A stretch of DNA of 64,000 nt from Amoebidium appalachense. Taxonomy: Eukaryota; Ichthyosporea. Shown here in pieces: positions 1 through 11,659 of this stretch. How positions within the stretch are numbered: position 1 is the stretch's first letter; each line of letters begins with the position of its first letter. The position numbers were made by a program, and so were the translations under genes. The notes below the pieces were generated by a model that ran no database searches, was not told the origin of the DNA, and worked only from the letters and a program-made list of their open reading frames with translations. The DNA lies in assembly GCA_963693365.1 (NCBI GenBank), contig CAVNZM010000003.1:9982001-10046000 (forward strand). The letters are read 5' to 3'.

Positions 1-54
1 GCTCACTCAGCCCGTTTCTACCCCCACCCCCACCCCCACCCCCACCCCACCCGT

Positions 55-1560
<1,506 letters not shown>

Positions 1561-1812
1561 GAGGATTCCCGACTCTGAGGCCGGCAGCCTGCAGCAGAAT
1601 CACCATATAGTTGAAAATTAGTATGCATATGCATGTGCACAAAAGCTACCGAGACTGTACTCATGGTCATCCTTGATTTTATTACACTACGTATACTCAG
1701 GCATCCTGTGCCTCGTACATCTTAAATTTAGCATACATGCTATGCACTACTTCCATATCATTCTGAAGCACGTGACCAAAACAAAACAAAACAAACAAAC
1801 AAACAAACAAAC
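1561..1812. other. Unique AT-rich spacer
   Basis: Ordinary-complexity DNA between the composite repeat and a GA array. No coding frame, RNA gene or repeat copy is seen, apart from a short run of AAAC/AAAT-type repeats at about 1780-1820. Confidence 0.5.
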
Positions 1813-1985
<173 letters not shown>

Positions 1986-2047
1986 TAATTATAAAGCGAG
2001 CCCATCCCGTCAATATGCATTAATATTCATTCAATGTTAAAGCATAA

Positions 2048-2767
2048 TCAGGCTTGATCAAACCATTTGTCCCTGACACGTTTCCTCAAGTCAGATAAAC
2101 TCCCGGTGGTATCAATCTCCACGCCCCTTTCACCGAGGTCACTGCATACCTTCAAAAGGTCCCCCCTATTCATCTTCTGTATTTTTTTCAAATCTAGAAT
2201 ACGGGGAGTGATAGACACAGAATTTGCATATTCCTCAGCGGTTTTAACAAAACTCTCAGTGCCACTCAATTTTCCAGTCACAACACATTCATACACTTGC
2301 ATATAAGCAGCACTCTTGCAAAAATCACACTTCTGCCTGCCACCCTTGACATCTCGTCTCACCCTCCCCCCACCTTCCGCCCGCACCTCAGCCCTCCCCT
2401 CAACTCCCCTCTCAATCCTGGCCTCTATTCCCTCCCCCTCATCAGCCAACCCATCCTCAACAACCTCACCCTCCTCGTCTACACTTGGCAGGCCTTCTAT
2501 CTCAGCACCGTTAGGCCTGCCACACCAACAAAACTCAAGACTCTCCAACATATATTTTGGTGTCATCTCCCGTGGTCTGGACCAATTGCTAAGCACGGTC
2601 CTCTTTGGCATTTTGTTCCGCAACCATAGTGTGGATGCAAATGTGTGTTTCCATACTTGCCACCATACATTCATATCCTTGTCCTTCATTTGCCAATTCA
2701 CAAATGCAAACATTTTTTTCACAACATGCAGCAAGGACTCGCGTTCCTGCATATCTGCTGCACACAA
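2048..2767 (-). CDS. Hypothetical protein with two Cys pairs and a SAP-like C-terminus
   Basis: An open frame of 239 residues starts at ATG 2767 and has normal amino-acid composition, unlike the low-complexity frames around it. The N-terminal half is basic and Trp-rich, with a CWC pair near residue 82. A Glu/Arg-rich stretch follows, then CDFC near residue 147. The C-terminus (residues about 195-239) contains MNRGDLLKVCSDLG and SDLRKRVRDKW, which matches the helix-loop-helix pattern of SAP DNA-binding motifs. A SAP motif would suggest chromatin or DNA binding, but the whole protein is not recognised. It could be a host gene or the N-terminal part of a mobile-element protein. No partner gene or intron is evident. 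Confidence 0.5.
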   Translation of the reverse strand: MCAADMQERESLLHVVKKMFAFVNWQMKDKDMNVWWQVWKHTFASTLWLRNKMPKRTVLSNWSRPREMTPKYMLESLEFCWCGRPNGAEIEGLPSVDEEGEVVEDGLADEGEGIEARIERGVEGRAEVRAEGGGRVRRDVKGGRQKCDFCKSAAYMQVYECVVTGKLSGTESFVKTAEEYANSVSITPRILDLKKIQKMNRGDLLKVCSDLGERGVEIDTTGSLSDLRKRVRDKWFDQA

Positions 2768-3160
2768 ACTGTCATCTTCACTTGATTCTCAGCAAGACTT
2801 AGAAGTTGAGTTTTGTATTTATTTATTAGTTGTTGTAGTTTGTTTCCTTTTCCTTTCTTCATTTCTTTCTTTCTTTTCCGTTTCCGTGTACACGACATCT
2901 TAGATCTGTGTACGTATCGACATACTTAGCTCGCGCACACGTATTGTCGTTTGCGTCAAAATCTATATATGTCATCCAATCATATCTCGTTTGTATTTTC
3001 CCAAATATAGTAACTTACATTCCTTTCTCATTCCTTTCCCACGACGTAGCATTGTGATATGTTCTTCAACTATTAGGAATAATTATATTTAGACGTGTTA
3101 TGATAAGAACATGTATAAATGTATGTTATGAATTAATAGTTACATAAGTGGTTTCATTTT
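2768..3160. other. AT-rich intergenic DNA
   Basis: Upstream of the SAP-like ORF and left of the first retrotransposon. Pyrimidine-rich at 2840-2885, otherwise AT-rich. No gene seen. Confidence 0.4.
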
Positions 3161-3510
3161 GGTTTTATTTGTGGAAATTATTGACATAAATATTTTTCTG
3201 GGTAAACACGTAGGATGGGTGTTCGATACCAACATAACCATGTAGGCTTCATTTTGTGTTTTAGCAGTTAGCGGTTGGCTGCCCGCACACGGGCACCTAT
3301 TAGCCAGTCAAAACATCAGATACCACAGATCACTAGACCGAGTTATGATTGGCTCGGATCAGATTTCACATATCACTAGATCGATTTTTGATTGGTTCAG
3401 ATCGGTAGGCTTAGGTATATAAGCACGACAGTTTTTAGCAGATCAGCAAGCTACAAACACATCTTCTGTGTTTAGCATCCACAGCCTTACAGCTATATAC
3501 TCCTTTTCAC
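3161..3510 (+). repeat. A1 terminal repeat of element 1
   Basis: Direct repeat matching 8063-8412 over 350 bp. It contains the likely promoter: inverted CCAAT boxes (ATTGG) at 3348 and 3391 and a TATATAA box at 3416-3422, about 130 bp before the gag start. Confidence 0.92.
3391..3422 (+). promoter_or_regulatory. Promoter of element 1 (ATTGG box plus TATA box)
   Basis: ATTGG at 3391 and TATATAA at 3416-3422, 25 bp apart, in the A repeat just upstream of gag. The same pair is present in A2. Confidence 0.6.
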
Positions 3511-3549
3511 TCCTTTTCATTCTCCCTATCTTTCCCTACGCCGGTCAGC

Positions 3550-4719
3550 ATGCCGCCGAAAAAGCGCCAGGCCTCAGCCGCCGCCCCTGCCGCGGCACCT
3601 AAGCGCCTGACCCGCAGCGACCTCCGCCACAGGCTGACCAACGCTCCCGCGGACACTGACGCGCCTCCAGCGGCCCATACCACCACGGACCCGGACCCGC
3701 CGGCTACTCTCCCCTCCACCCCTGAAGTCCCCCCTCAGGCCCCGCCGTCCCCGCAGATGACTTCTCAAGACGCCGTCCTGGCCGCCCTCACCGCCATCAG
3801 CACCCAGATGGCTGGCGTCCTGGCTGCTCTCACCAACCGCGACCCTCCCGCGCCCCCCGCCGCGCCCTCCACACCCGGGGAGGTTTCCCCGGGGCTGCAT
3901 CTCGGCCCTGACCTTGACCTGCCTGCCCTGCCCGCGCCCCCCATCACAGGTGAGAACACTGACGACATTCAGCCGGGCACACTCCCGCTTCCCCCCGCGG
4001 ATGTGCTGGCAGATTTGCGCGCCAATCGTTTCGTCGACCTGTATAAGTTCACCCCCGCCGCCCTCCTGGCCCCATCCAAGAAAGGTCAGCATCTGCGCAT
4101 GGCCGACGACGGCAGCATCGAGACTTTTCGCCAAGACAAACCCGTTCCCCTGCGTTCACTCGTCATTTGGATCCAAGCTTGGACCCATTACATGGCCGCC
4201 AAGCACCACCTCGGCCTTCCCACGGACAAAGACGTACTTTGGACTCAGCACATCACTCGCCTCAGCACCCGATACCCGTGGGCCCAGATCCACAACTATG
4301 ACGTATACGCCCGCACCGTGGCCCACCAGCAGGGTCGGGCTCCGATCGAGTGCCCCAACCTGCTCGCCCAACTCCACCAGGATCTCCTCCTGCCACCCAC
4401 CCTGCTCATCCAGGACGCATGTCAGCGCTGTGGCTTCCCCGACCACCCCAGCGCGGCCTGCCCCATGTACCCCAAGCCCGGCTGTGGTCTTGACGGCTTT
4501 AAGCCGCCCCACAAGCCCGGCGGGGGTCACACCCCTAACCGCCCTGGCCCGCAACCCGGCCCGGCCAAACCGGCCCGACCCGTGGATCTACCCGCGACGC
4601 ACTGCAGGAATTTCCACATTAACGGTCGGTCCTGCGCTAAGCAGCCCTGCCCCTTCTCCCACGTGTGCCCGCTCTGCTCTGGCACACACCCCCGCAAAGA
4701 CTGCAAGCACAATGCCTAG
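3550..4719 (+). CDS. Gag-like protein of element 1
   Basis: This 389-residue frame starts at ATG 3550, just after the A1 repeat, and ends at TAG 4717-4719. The N-terminus is basic (PPKKRQ) and Ala/Pro-rich, followed by a globular region from about residue 150 (LADLRANRFVDLYKF). The C-terminus has two Cys/His clusters: CQRCGFPDHPSAACP near residue 288, and a CCCH-like series near residues 352-387 (CRNFH, CAKQPCPFSH, CPLCSGTHPRKDCKH). DIRS-type gag proteins carry similar zinc-knuckle ends for nucleic-acid binding. Its role as the structural or RNA-binding protein is inferred from position and Cys motifs. Confidence 0.8.
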   Translation: MPPKKRQASAAAPAAAPKRLTRSDLRHRLTNAPADTDAPPAAHTTTDPDPPATLPSTPEVPPQAPPSPQMTSQDAVLAALTAISTQMAGVLAALTNRDPPAPPAAPSTPGEVSPGLHLGPDLDLPALPAPPITGENTDDIQPGTLPLPPADVLADLRANRFVDLYKFTPAALLAPSKKGQHLRMADDGSIETFRQDKPVPLRSLVIWIQAWTHYMAAKHHLGLPTDKDVLWTQHITRLSTRYPWAQIHNYDVYARTVAHQQGRAPIECPNLLAQLHQDLLLPPTLLIQDACQRCGFPDHPSAACPMYPKPGCGLDGFKPPHKPGGGHTPNRPGPQPGPAKPARPVDLPATHCRNFHINGRSCAKQPCPFSHVCPLCSGTHPRKDCKHNA

Positions 4720-4997
4720 TCTACGCGCACACCCACACACACAGCTAGAACATAGGGGTTCGGAGCTAGGACACACGAGTACAGGGAAACGGAGCTCGGG
4801 AGAACGGGCCAATAGGGCTGAGTACAAAATTTCGCAGGCCAACTACGGCGCCCGCGCGCGTCAAGAATAAATGTCCCTATACAAAGACGTTTATTCTGGC
4901 CACTGCACATAATTTTACTCCCCCCCCCCCCATCCCACGAGCCTCCCCCCCCTTACACTCACCTAGCACTCCCTCCCCCCCCCCTTCTTCTACCGCT
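4720..4997. other. Gag to RT spacer in element 1
   Basis: Non-coding or leader segment between the gag stop and the RT frame. It holds several C runs (4921-4982). No conventional ATG for the RT frame is obvious, so RT may be made by reinitiation, frameshifting or an internal start. Confidence 0.4.
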
Positions 4998-5112
4998 GTG
5001 TCCGCCCACACCCCCGCGTGCTCGGGCACATTCCCCTGCACAGGGCCCCGCTGCCCTCCCTGCCAACCCTCACTTGGGCCAAGCTGCCCTACTCTAACCC
5101 CCCGGGGCCCTG

Positions 5113-5164
<52 letters not shown>

Positions 5165-6854
5165 CTGCCGGGATCTCCCCAAGGGTACACCACCCTTGCT
5201 AACCACCCCCTTCCCCCGAGGCTCAGACCCGGAGGCCCGCCCGCTGCCCCAGCACCACATTGACACCTCCCGCCTCCGGGAACTGCTGGCCTCCTACCCG
5301 GACCAACCATTCGCCGCACAACTCCTCCACGATGTCGAATTCGGCGTCGACATCGGCTATCGCGGCCCCTCCACCTCTCGGGTGGGCCCCAACCTACCCA
5401 CCACCCCGGAGGCAGCTGCCGCTATCACGGTGGATATTGCCAAAGAAGTCGCCCTCGGCCACCTGCGCGGCCCCCTCTCCCCGGCCCAATTCTTTGACGA
5501 ATTTCCCGTCCACCGTTCCTCCCCCATCGGCGCCGTTACCAAGAAAGGGAACCCCCCCAAGTGCCGTCGAATCCACCACCTCTCCTGGCCCCGGGGTAGC
5601 AGTGTCAATGACAGCATCACCTACCCCGACGAACTTCAGTACATTCGCGCCCGGGATGTCAGCCAACTCATTCTCGACGCAGGCCCCGGCTGCTACATGG
5701 CCGTGGCAGATGTGCAGGCTGCCTTCCGGCACATGCCCATCCGACCGGAAGACCACCACTTAATGGCATTCAAATGGCAAGGGCATTTTTACGTTGAAAC
5801 CAGACTGCCCTTCGGCCTGAAATCTAGCCCAGCCATCTGGGAACGGATCGCGGCCACCCTACAGTGGCTGGCACACCAGCACGGTATTACCCTCATCCGC
5901 CACTACGTAGACGACTGGATTATAGTCGCCCCCACACAACAGCAGTGCCAACGTCACCTATCCACCTTTCTGCAACTCTGCCGAGAGCTGCACATTGCCA
6001 TCTCCGAAGACAAGATGCAGGGCCCGGCTACCCGTGTCGTCTTCATCGGTATCGAATTCGACTCCATCGCCATGGAGGCACGAATCCCGGCTTCCAAGCT
6101 CTCGGACCTACTCGACCTCACTTCCCACCCAAAGCCCACCATCACCATTCGGGACCTCCAGTCCCTCCTCGGCAAACTCACCTGGTGTGCCCAGCTGGTT
6201 CCCCCCGGGAGGGCCTTCTCCCAGCGCCTATGGGCCCTTCTCCGGACCCACCCACACCTTGCCGGCCACCACCACATACGACTGACTGCTGCCGCCCGGG
6301 CCGACATAGCCGAATGGCACCAGTTCCTCACATCATGGAATGGGGTGCACCTCATCACACCCCCCACATACACCACCCTGGCCACTGATGCTGCCGGATC
6401 GGTGGGTCTAGGTGGCCACTGGCTCGACCAATGGTTCTTCATGCCCTGGTCCCCCTCCACCCAAGCCCTCTATGCTCATCATGATGAGGGTAAACTCGGT
6501 TCTTCCGTCATCGAACTCCTGGCCATCGCAGCCGCCGTGGCCCTCTGGGCCCCCTCCTGGTCCACCCACCATGTCCGTATTTTATGCGACAACACGGGTG
6601 CTGTGTCTGACCTGCACTCCCGGTCTTCCCCCCACCCCGTGATGGCCAAACTTATTCGGTTCATCACCCGCATGGAAATGCAATACCAATTTACGTTACA
6701 GGCATCCTACCTACCAGGACCCCTCAACCATCTGGCCGATGCCATTTCTCGTAACCAACTTCCCCGGGCCCGACGACTCCGACCTTCCCTGCAACCGGAG
6801 CCCTGCCCCTTCCCCTCCTGGGTCCACGAGTTCCTATCCCTTCCCTTGGGCTAA
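4998..6854 (+). CDS. Reverse transcriptase-RNase H of element 1
   Basis: The continuous frame runs to TAA 6852-6854. Its first codon here is GTG, so the true start is unsure. A pure proline tract from poly-C (5116-5163) precedes the enzyme, which begins near 5260. RT motifs are visible: YMAVADVQAAF with the first catalytic Asp, LPFGLKSSPAIW, and the YVDD active site at 5904-5915. RNase H follows with its acidic residues in order: TDAAGSVGLGGHW, IELLAIAAAVALW, CDNTGAVSDL and LADAISR. This enzyme copies element RNA into DNA. Both catalytic centres look intact, so this part could be functional. Confidence 0.9.
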
Positions 6855-6968
6855 CCCCCCCCCCCCCCCCCCCCCCCCCCCAGATCTCCCGTTCCGGAGC
6901 AACACTGGCAGATTGGCCCCCCACTTTGCTCCGGCCGAGCTGCTTCGAGCCACCACTACCCTGCAGGA

Positions 6969-7944
6969 ATGCCAGGCCCTGAGTCTCAACCTCGACTCTC
7001 GGGCCTTTTACTCCGGGTGCAAAAAGTGTTCATCGATTTCTGTGTGGCATCTCGGCTGCAATCCTCCTCCGGGTCCTCCCTCCCGGCCTCCCCACACACC
7101 GTGCAACTTTTTCTCGCCTGGTGTGCCCAACGAGGGGTACAGGCCTCTTCCTTAACCGGCTACAATTCGGCCATCACCAGGCTCCACCTCGACATGGGCC
7201 TCCCTGCTCCCTACCCCCACGACAAGTCTCTGGCCTGGTTCCTACGGGGGGTAGGCCGATGGCAGCTTTCTCACAACATCCGACCCCGCTCATCCACCAG
7301 GGAACCCCTCCTCCCCTCCCACCTCCACCTACTCCACGGCCAGTGCCCCACCAAGGCCTCCTCGGCCAATCTCCGGCTATGGACGGCCCTCATCGTCGGT
7401 TTCTGTGGTCTCCTCCGTTCAGGGGAATTTACCTCCAAGACCCTGACTTCTTTCGACCCGTCCCGTCACGTTAAACGGAAGGACGTGACCTTCAGCTACA
7501 CCCCCACCGGTACTTTGTCCCATGCCACCCTCCACCTGCCAACCTCTAAGACGGATGTACAGGCCCGAGGTGTCAACGTCACCCTAGCTGCCCTGCCCCT
7601 CACCCACTTCTCCCCAGCCCATCTCCTCCGGCAGTTCCTGGATACAACGTCCGGTCAACCCGACGACCCCCTCTTCAGTCTCGGTGGCATCCCCTACACC
7701 AAGAGTGCTTTCTCTGCCGATTTCCGTGCCCTCCTCTCCCGGGCAGGCCTCTCACCCTCCCGGTTTGCCGGACACAGCCTCCGCATCGGGGGGGGCCACA
7801 GCACTGGCTGAGGCCGGGGTCGACGACTCCCGGATCAAACAACTCGGCCGGTGGTCCTCCGACTGCTTCCTGATCTATACCCGACTTCGTCCGGCCTCCA
7901 TTGCTGCCACCACCACACGTGTATTCGCCTCTATTCTTAAGTGA
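6969..7944 (+). CDS. Tyrosine recombinase of element 1, one frameshift
   Basis: The frame opens at ATG 6969 and reads a phage-integrase-type recombinase. The box I Arg lies in FCGLLRSGEF. The HxxR box lies in FAGHSLRIGG, after which the original frame stops at 7811. The adjacent frame supplies the rest (ALAEAGVDDSRIKQLGRW and the Tyr nucleophile in FLIYTR) to TGA 7942-7944. The switch falls in an 8-G run at about 7788-7795; seven G would keep the frame open. R, HxxR and Tyr are all present across the two frames. The enzyme would integrate the circular DNA copy. The frameshift may be a recent lesion or a homopolymer sequencing error. Confidence 0.85.
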
Positions 7945-7972
7945 AACCTTTGGAGCAAGCATACTGCTCTCG

Positions 7973-8032
7973 TGCCGTGGTTTACAACCATTGCAGGTTC
8001 ACTTTCGTCCAAGGGGATGTCCCCCTAGAGGC
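7973..8032 (+). repeat. B1 repeat of element 1
   Basis: Sixty bases just after the recombinase, repeated at 8542-8601 with one substitution. B1 lies 30 bp before A2, as in PAT/Ngaro elements. Confidence 0.9.
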
Positions 8033-8062
8033 AACACACGTCCCGGAGTAGTTTTTCATAGA

Positions 8063-8412
8063 GGTTTTATTTGTGGAAATTATTGACATAAATATTTTTC
8101 TGGGTAAACACGTAGGATGGGTGTTCGATACCAACATAACCATGTAGGCTTCATTTCGTGTTTTAGCAGTTAGCGGTTGGCTGCCCGCACACGGGCACCT
8201 ATTAGCCAGTCAAAACATCAGATACCACAGATCACTAGACCGAGTTATGATTGGCTCGGATCAGATTTCACATATCACTAGATCGATTTTTGATTGGTTC
8301 AGATCGGTAGGCTTAGGTATATAAGCACGACAGTTTTTAGCAGATCAGCAAGCTACAAACACATCTTCTGTGTTTAGCATCCACAGCCTTACAGCTATAT
8401 ATTCCTTTTCAC
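8063..8412 (+). repeat. A2 repeat of element 1
   Basis: Second copy of the 350-bp A repeat, differing from A1 by T/C at the CATTTYGTG position and C/T near the 3' end. Confidence 0.92.
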
Positions 8413-8541
8413 CCACCCACCTACACCCACACACAACCCCCATTGATCCACACATACGTGCTGTTTTTTCACGGGGCGAAGCCTTCCCCCGTTTTTTGGG
8501 CACATGGACCTCACGGATCAATAAATTGATGACTGGGGGCT

Positions 8542-8601
8542 TGCCGTGGTTTACAACCATTGCAGGTTCATTTTCGTCCAAGGGGATGTCCCCCTAGAGG
8601 C
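8542..8601 (+). repeat. B2 repeat and right end of element 1
   Basis: Second copy of the 60-bp B repeat; it marks the right boundary of the element. Confidence 0.88.
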
Positions 8602-8740
8602 GTTTCCGTGCTTTTATTAGAAGTTTCTTTCATTAGAGGATTGAGTTTTATATTCTATGTGTCGACAGACATTTTAATCGATATATTTTACACTCATAGT
8701 TTTCGTTCTTTTGATTGGTTTATCGTTTCACATTCCCAAG

Positions 8741-8911
8741 TATAAAAGGGACCTCATCTTGAAATAAATCATAAGCAGTCGTATTCATTTCCTATGGTTC
8801 CAGAAATCGTTCCTCCTCTCCGGTTGTGTTTTTCCCGTGTGTCTCTGTGTTGTGTATATCATAACACCCATCTGTGCTCTCTGCTTCTCCGTTTACCCAC
8901 ACAAAACAACA
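8741..8911 (+). repeat. LTR part (TATA, R-U5) of a Copia-like element
   Basis: A TATAAAA box at 8741-8747, with ATTGG at 8714, precedes 167 bp (8745-8911) repeated identically at 25142-25308. The segment ends in CA and lies 75 bp upstream of the gag ATG, fitting the R-U5 part of a 5' LTR. No matching 3' LTR is present downstream of this copy. Confidence 0.7.
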
Positions 8912-8986
8912 GGTTTACGGCCCCTTTGCACGCTAACACACAATCTCGTTACAACCGCGAAATCTCTCAGTCTTACTGCTTCAATC

Positions 8987-10435
8987 ATGACTGACAAACC
9001 GTCGTATATCAACCTTCCAATATGGAATCCGTCCGAGAAACGAGACGAGAAACGTCTTAATTATTTCGAGTGGGAGCCACTCATTCACCGGTTCATTAGA
9101 ACAACCATTGCCGAGAAATTCGTTGACGCTATCAAGAGGCCACAGTGGGTTGACGGCGCTGAAGCCAACCAGTGGCTAGGCTACACCACCAAGGACTCCT
9201 ACAAGAAAGCTTCCGACGTCCTCGATCAGATCCTCAACCAGTCCGTCCACCCGACCGAGCTCTACGACTCCGGCCGGATGCAAGACGGTGTCCACGGTGG
9301 TGAAGTCTTCCACAACCTACGTATGGCGTATGTAGCAGAGAAGGAGGCTCGAGTCACTCAGATCCAAGTCACCTTCGAGGAGCTTGAACTACGAGACTAC
9401 CCCAACGTCACAGCATACCTCACCCGTCTCCAACGTCTGGCTACGACACTTGCCTGCCTCGACGAGCCCGTCCAGCACAAGGATGTCGTACGTAAGTTCT
9501 TCCTCCACCTCCGGAAGAACACGGCCTTGGTCTGCTCCGACATTGAACGTCTCTGCTCCGACTACTGGATGAACAACAAGGCCTACCCGTCCTTCAACAT
9601 GCTCATCAGTGACATCCGAGGAGCTGAAATCCGTGCCGGCCTCATCGACGCAGGCACTGGTGCAACCGTCAACAACCGTCCCCTCCGTGCACTCCAGAGC
9701 AGAGTGCTTCCCCCCGGTGACCTCGGTAACCGTATTCCTCGACGTGAGCATACACCTCACCGATCCCCGTCCCGTTCCCGTGATCCTCGTCCGTCCTCCA
9801 AGTCACCCGGCCCCCGTTCAACTTCCCCTTACCACCGTGGTAACAGGGACAACCGTAACCGACAGCACAACACCAAGAAGGTGGAGTGTTCCTACTGCCA
9901 TGAGCCCCACCACATCACAGCATGCCCGGAGCCTGGCTGTACTGTTGCTCGTCGTGCCAAGCAGGAGAAAGGCGACAAGAGTGTGATTATTGCACTCATC
10001 TCCTCCACCGGCACACCTGACAGTAACGACCCCGTCTGGAACAGTGCTTGTAATGCACACATCTGCCCCATCAAGGAGTATTTCTCCTCCCTTACCCCGT
10101 GTCCTCCCACCCTCATTCACGGCCTCGGCACAGTCAATGCCAAACAACGTGGCATCATCAACATGACACTGCACTACAACGGCCACCCAACACAGTGCAG
10201 CATCAATGCTTACTACGTACCCGAGGCACCGTCTTTACTCGTGTCTCCTATAGCACACATCGATTCAGTCGCACACATCGATTCAGTCGCACACATCGAT
10301 TCAGTCGCACACATCGATTCAGTCGCACACATCGATTCAGTCGCACACATCGATTCAAATGTCGCTTTTTATTATCTGCTAATAAATAGTATCCTTCGCG
10401 CATCCACCCCTAAACCAGGCCATCCATGGCCCTAA
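8987..10435 (+). CDS. Copia-like Gag plus remnant protease, truncated
   Basis: ATG 8987 opens about 482 codons ending at TAA 10435. The first ~250 residues are a retrotransposon Gag of the UBN2/Copia kind (WVDGAEANQWLGY, LELRDYPNVTAYLTRLQRL). An Arg/Ser/Pro-rich linker follows, then a Cys/His knuckle (CSYCHEPHHITAC) with spacing slightly shorter than canonical CCHC. A Copia-type protease region follows (NDPVWNSACNAHICP to INAYYVPEAPSLLVSP), but the expected catalytic Asp-Ser/Thr-Gly triad reads Asn-Ser-Ala. The frame then enters an 18-bp tandem repeat and ends. Integrase, RT and RNase H are missing, so this is a non-autonomous or truncated copy. Confidence 0.8.
   Translation: MTDKPSYINLPIWNPSEKRDEKRLNYFEWEPLIHRFIRTTIAEKFVDAIKRPQWVDGAEANQWLGYTTKDSYKKASDVLDQILNQSVHPTELYDSGRMQDGVHGGEVFHNLRMAYVAEKEARVTQIQVTFEELELRDYPNVTAYLTRLQRLATTLACLDEPVQHKDVVRKFFLHLRKNTALVCSDIERLCSDYWMNNKAYPSFNMLISDIRGAEIRAGLIDAGTGATVNNRPLRALQSRVLPPGDLGNRIPRREHTPHRSPSRSRDPRPSSKSPGPRSTSPYHRGNRDNRNRQHNTKKVECSYCHEPHHITACPEPGCTVARRAKQEKGDKSVIIALISSTGTPDSNDPVWNSACNAHICPIKEYFSSLTPCPPTLIHGLGTVNAKQRGIINMTLHYNGHPTQCSINAYYVPEAPSLLVSPIAHIDSVAHIDSVAHIDSVAHIDSVAHIDSVAHIDSNVAFYYLLINSILRASTPKPGHPWP
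10253..10359 (+). repeat. 18-bp tandem repeat, six copies
   Basis: Unit GCACACATCGATTCAGTC repeated from 10253, the last copy diverging after GATTCA. It is in frame with the Copia-like ORF and encodes AHIDSV repeats, replacing the region after the protease. Confidence 0.95.
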
Positions 10436-10462
10436 GGGCCGGGGAACACCCCCATCCATGTC

Positions 10463-11647
10463 ATGGCACATGCCTATAATCGTTTCAGAACCTCTTTCAA
10501 AGTTCCATCTACACCCATCACACATGTGCGACCATTAAAACGTCCAGCAGATACACCTACCACAGATGCACAACCAGAAAAACATCGCCTTAGACTAAGC
10601 GCAACACCTATTTACAATACACTACCCATTCAGAATAACACCACACCACTCCGTAGAAACACAATAACAACCATGCCGAAACTTTCGGTTGATACAGTAC
10701 TGGCAGAACTTGCCCTCGTTAAGAAACAGCTAAATGAGCTGTTACCACTCAAGAACATGATAGAAAAACTCCAAACAGAAAATACCCAACTCAAGCTCAC
10801 CATTGATTCACTCACAGCCCAGCTAAACATTAGTGGATCGCAAAACCCCAAAACTCATGAGCAAACATCTCGCGACGGAGACATTTCCACCCCAACACAA
10901 AACAACACAGGACCGGAAGCACAGCTCCCGGCAGAGTTCCTAGAATATGCGAACTCTCGTAAAACACCCGAGCTCCGCCAAATTGCCAAGGAAACATATG
11001 CCAGCATTCTTGCAGGCAACGAGTACCGCCGCAACTCCCCTCCCAAACCGCCGGCTAAGGGGAACACCCAAGCAAACGGTAACATCAACATCCCACCCAA
11101 ATACGAGAGGGTGTATTTCAAAGTCAAGCACGGCAGACGCCCACACAGGGCCATGTGGTCCATCTTCAAGGCTCTCGGCTTTCGGTGCTCTCGCATCCTT
11201 TGTCTGTCCTTCATTGGATACGATGTGCTGGAAGTAGCAGTACGGGGCGACTATAACCGTGCGTTCATCCGAGACGCGACAAAGGGGTGTGGAAGCTTCT
11301 TCACCCACCTCCCAAGCTACGACCCATGCGCGCCGGAAAACATTCAGAAAGCAGACAAAGAACGTAAAGTGTCTGCTAAGAATGCGTGCGCCACACGTTG
11401 TCGTGTACGCATCAGCAAGGCAAAAGAGTTCCTCGCAAAGTTGGAAAACGATGCTACGAGCGTGATACACACGGACACGAAGGAACCAATGTTTTCTGGT
11501 GAGAAACTGCTCGAGCGCAAACGCCGATGCGAGATGGAAATCGAGCTCTTCTGCGAACTGTTCGCGCTGGCGGAAGGTCGTGCATACGACCCCGTAAGCG
11601 ACAAGTGGGAACCAACCCCACAGGTGTCGGACCAAACCGATGCCTAA
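10463..11647 (+). CDS. LINE ORF1 protein
   Basis: The frame of 394 residues starts at ATG 10463 and ends at TAA 11645-11647. Residues about 72-125 form a leucine-rich coiled coil (VLAELALVKKQLNELLPL), typical of LINE ORF1 trimerisation. A Pro/Asn-rich linker leads to a globular basic domain (YERVYFKVKHGRRPHRAMW) that may bind RNA. A second coiled stretch lies near the C-terminus (ERKRRCEMEIELFCELFAL). No CCHC knuckle is seen. A role as RNA-binding partner of the RT is inferred from position and architecture; ATG 10673 is an alternative start just before the coiled coil. Confidence 0.7.
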   Translation: MAHAYNRFRTSFKVPSTPITHVRPLKRPADTPTTDAQPEKHRLRLSATPIYNTLPIQNNTTPLRRNTITTMPKLSVDTVLAELALVKKQLNELLPLKNMIEKLQTENTQLKLTIDSLTAQLNISGSQNPKTHEQTSRDGDISTPTQNNTGPEAQLPAEFLEYANSRKTPELRQIAKETYASILAGNEYRRNSPPKPPAKGNTQANGNINIPPKYERVYFKVKHGRRPHRAMWSIFKALGFRCSRILCLSFIGYDVLEVAVRGDYNRAFIRDATKGCGSFFTHLPSYDPCAPENIQKADKERKVSAKNACATRCRVRISKAKEFLAKLENDATSVIHTDTKEPMFSGEKLLERKRRCEMEIELFCELFALAEGRAYDPVSDKWEPTPQVSDQTDA

Positions 11648-11659
11648 TTTATCCTTCTT

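Larger units (their letters stand above)
3161..8601 (+). mobile_element. Tyrosine-recombinase retrotransposon with split direct repeats (PAT/Ngaro-like), element 1
   Basis: The arrangement is A1 (3161-3510), gag, RT/RNase H, tyrosine recombinase, B1 (7973-8032), A2 (8063-8412), B2 (8542-8601). This A1-ORFs-B1-A2-B2 order of split direct repeats is the defining structure of PAT and Ngaro elements within the DIRS order. Those elements lack integrase and insert through a circular intermediate and a tyrosine recombinase, without target-site duplication. A1 and A2 are each 350 bp and differ at two visible positions, and B1 and B2 are each 60 bp with one difference, so insertion looks recent. The three ORFs are all recognisable; the only clear defect is one extra G in a G run in the recombinase frame. 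Confidence 0.92.
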
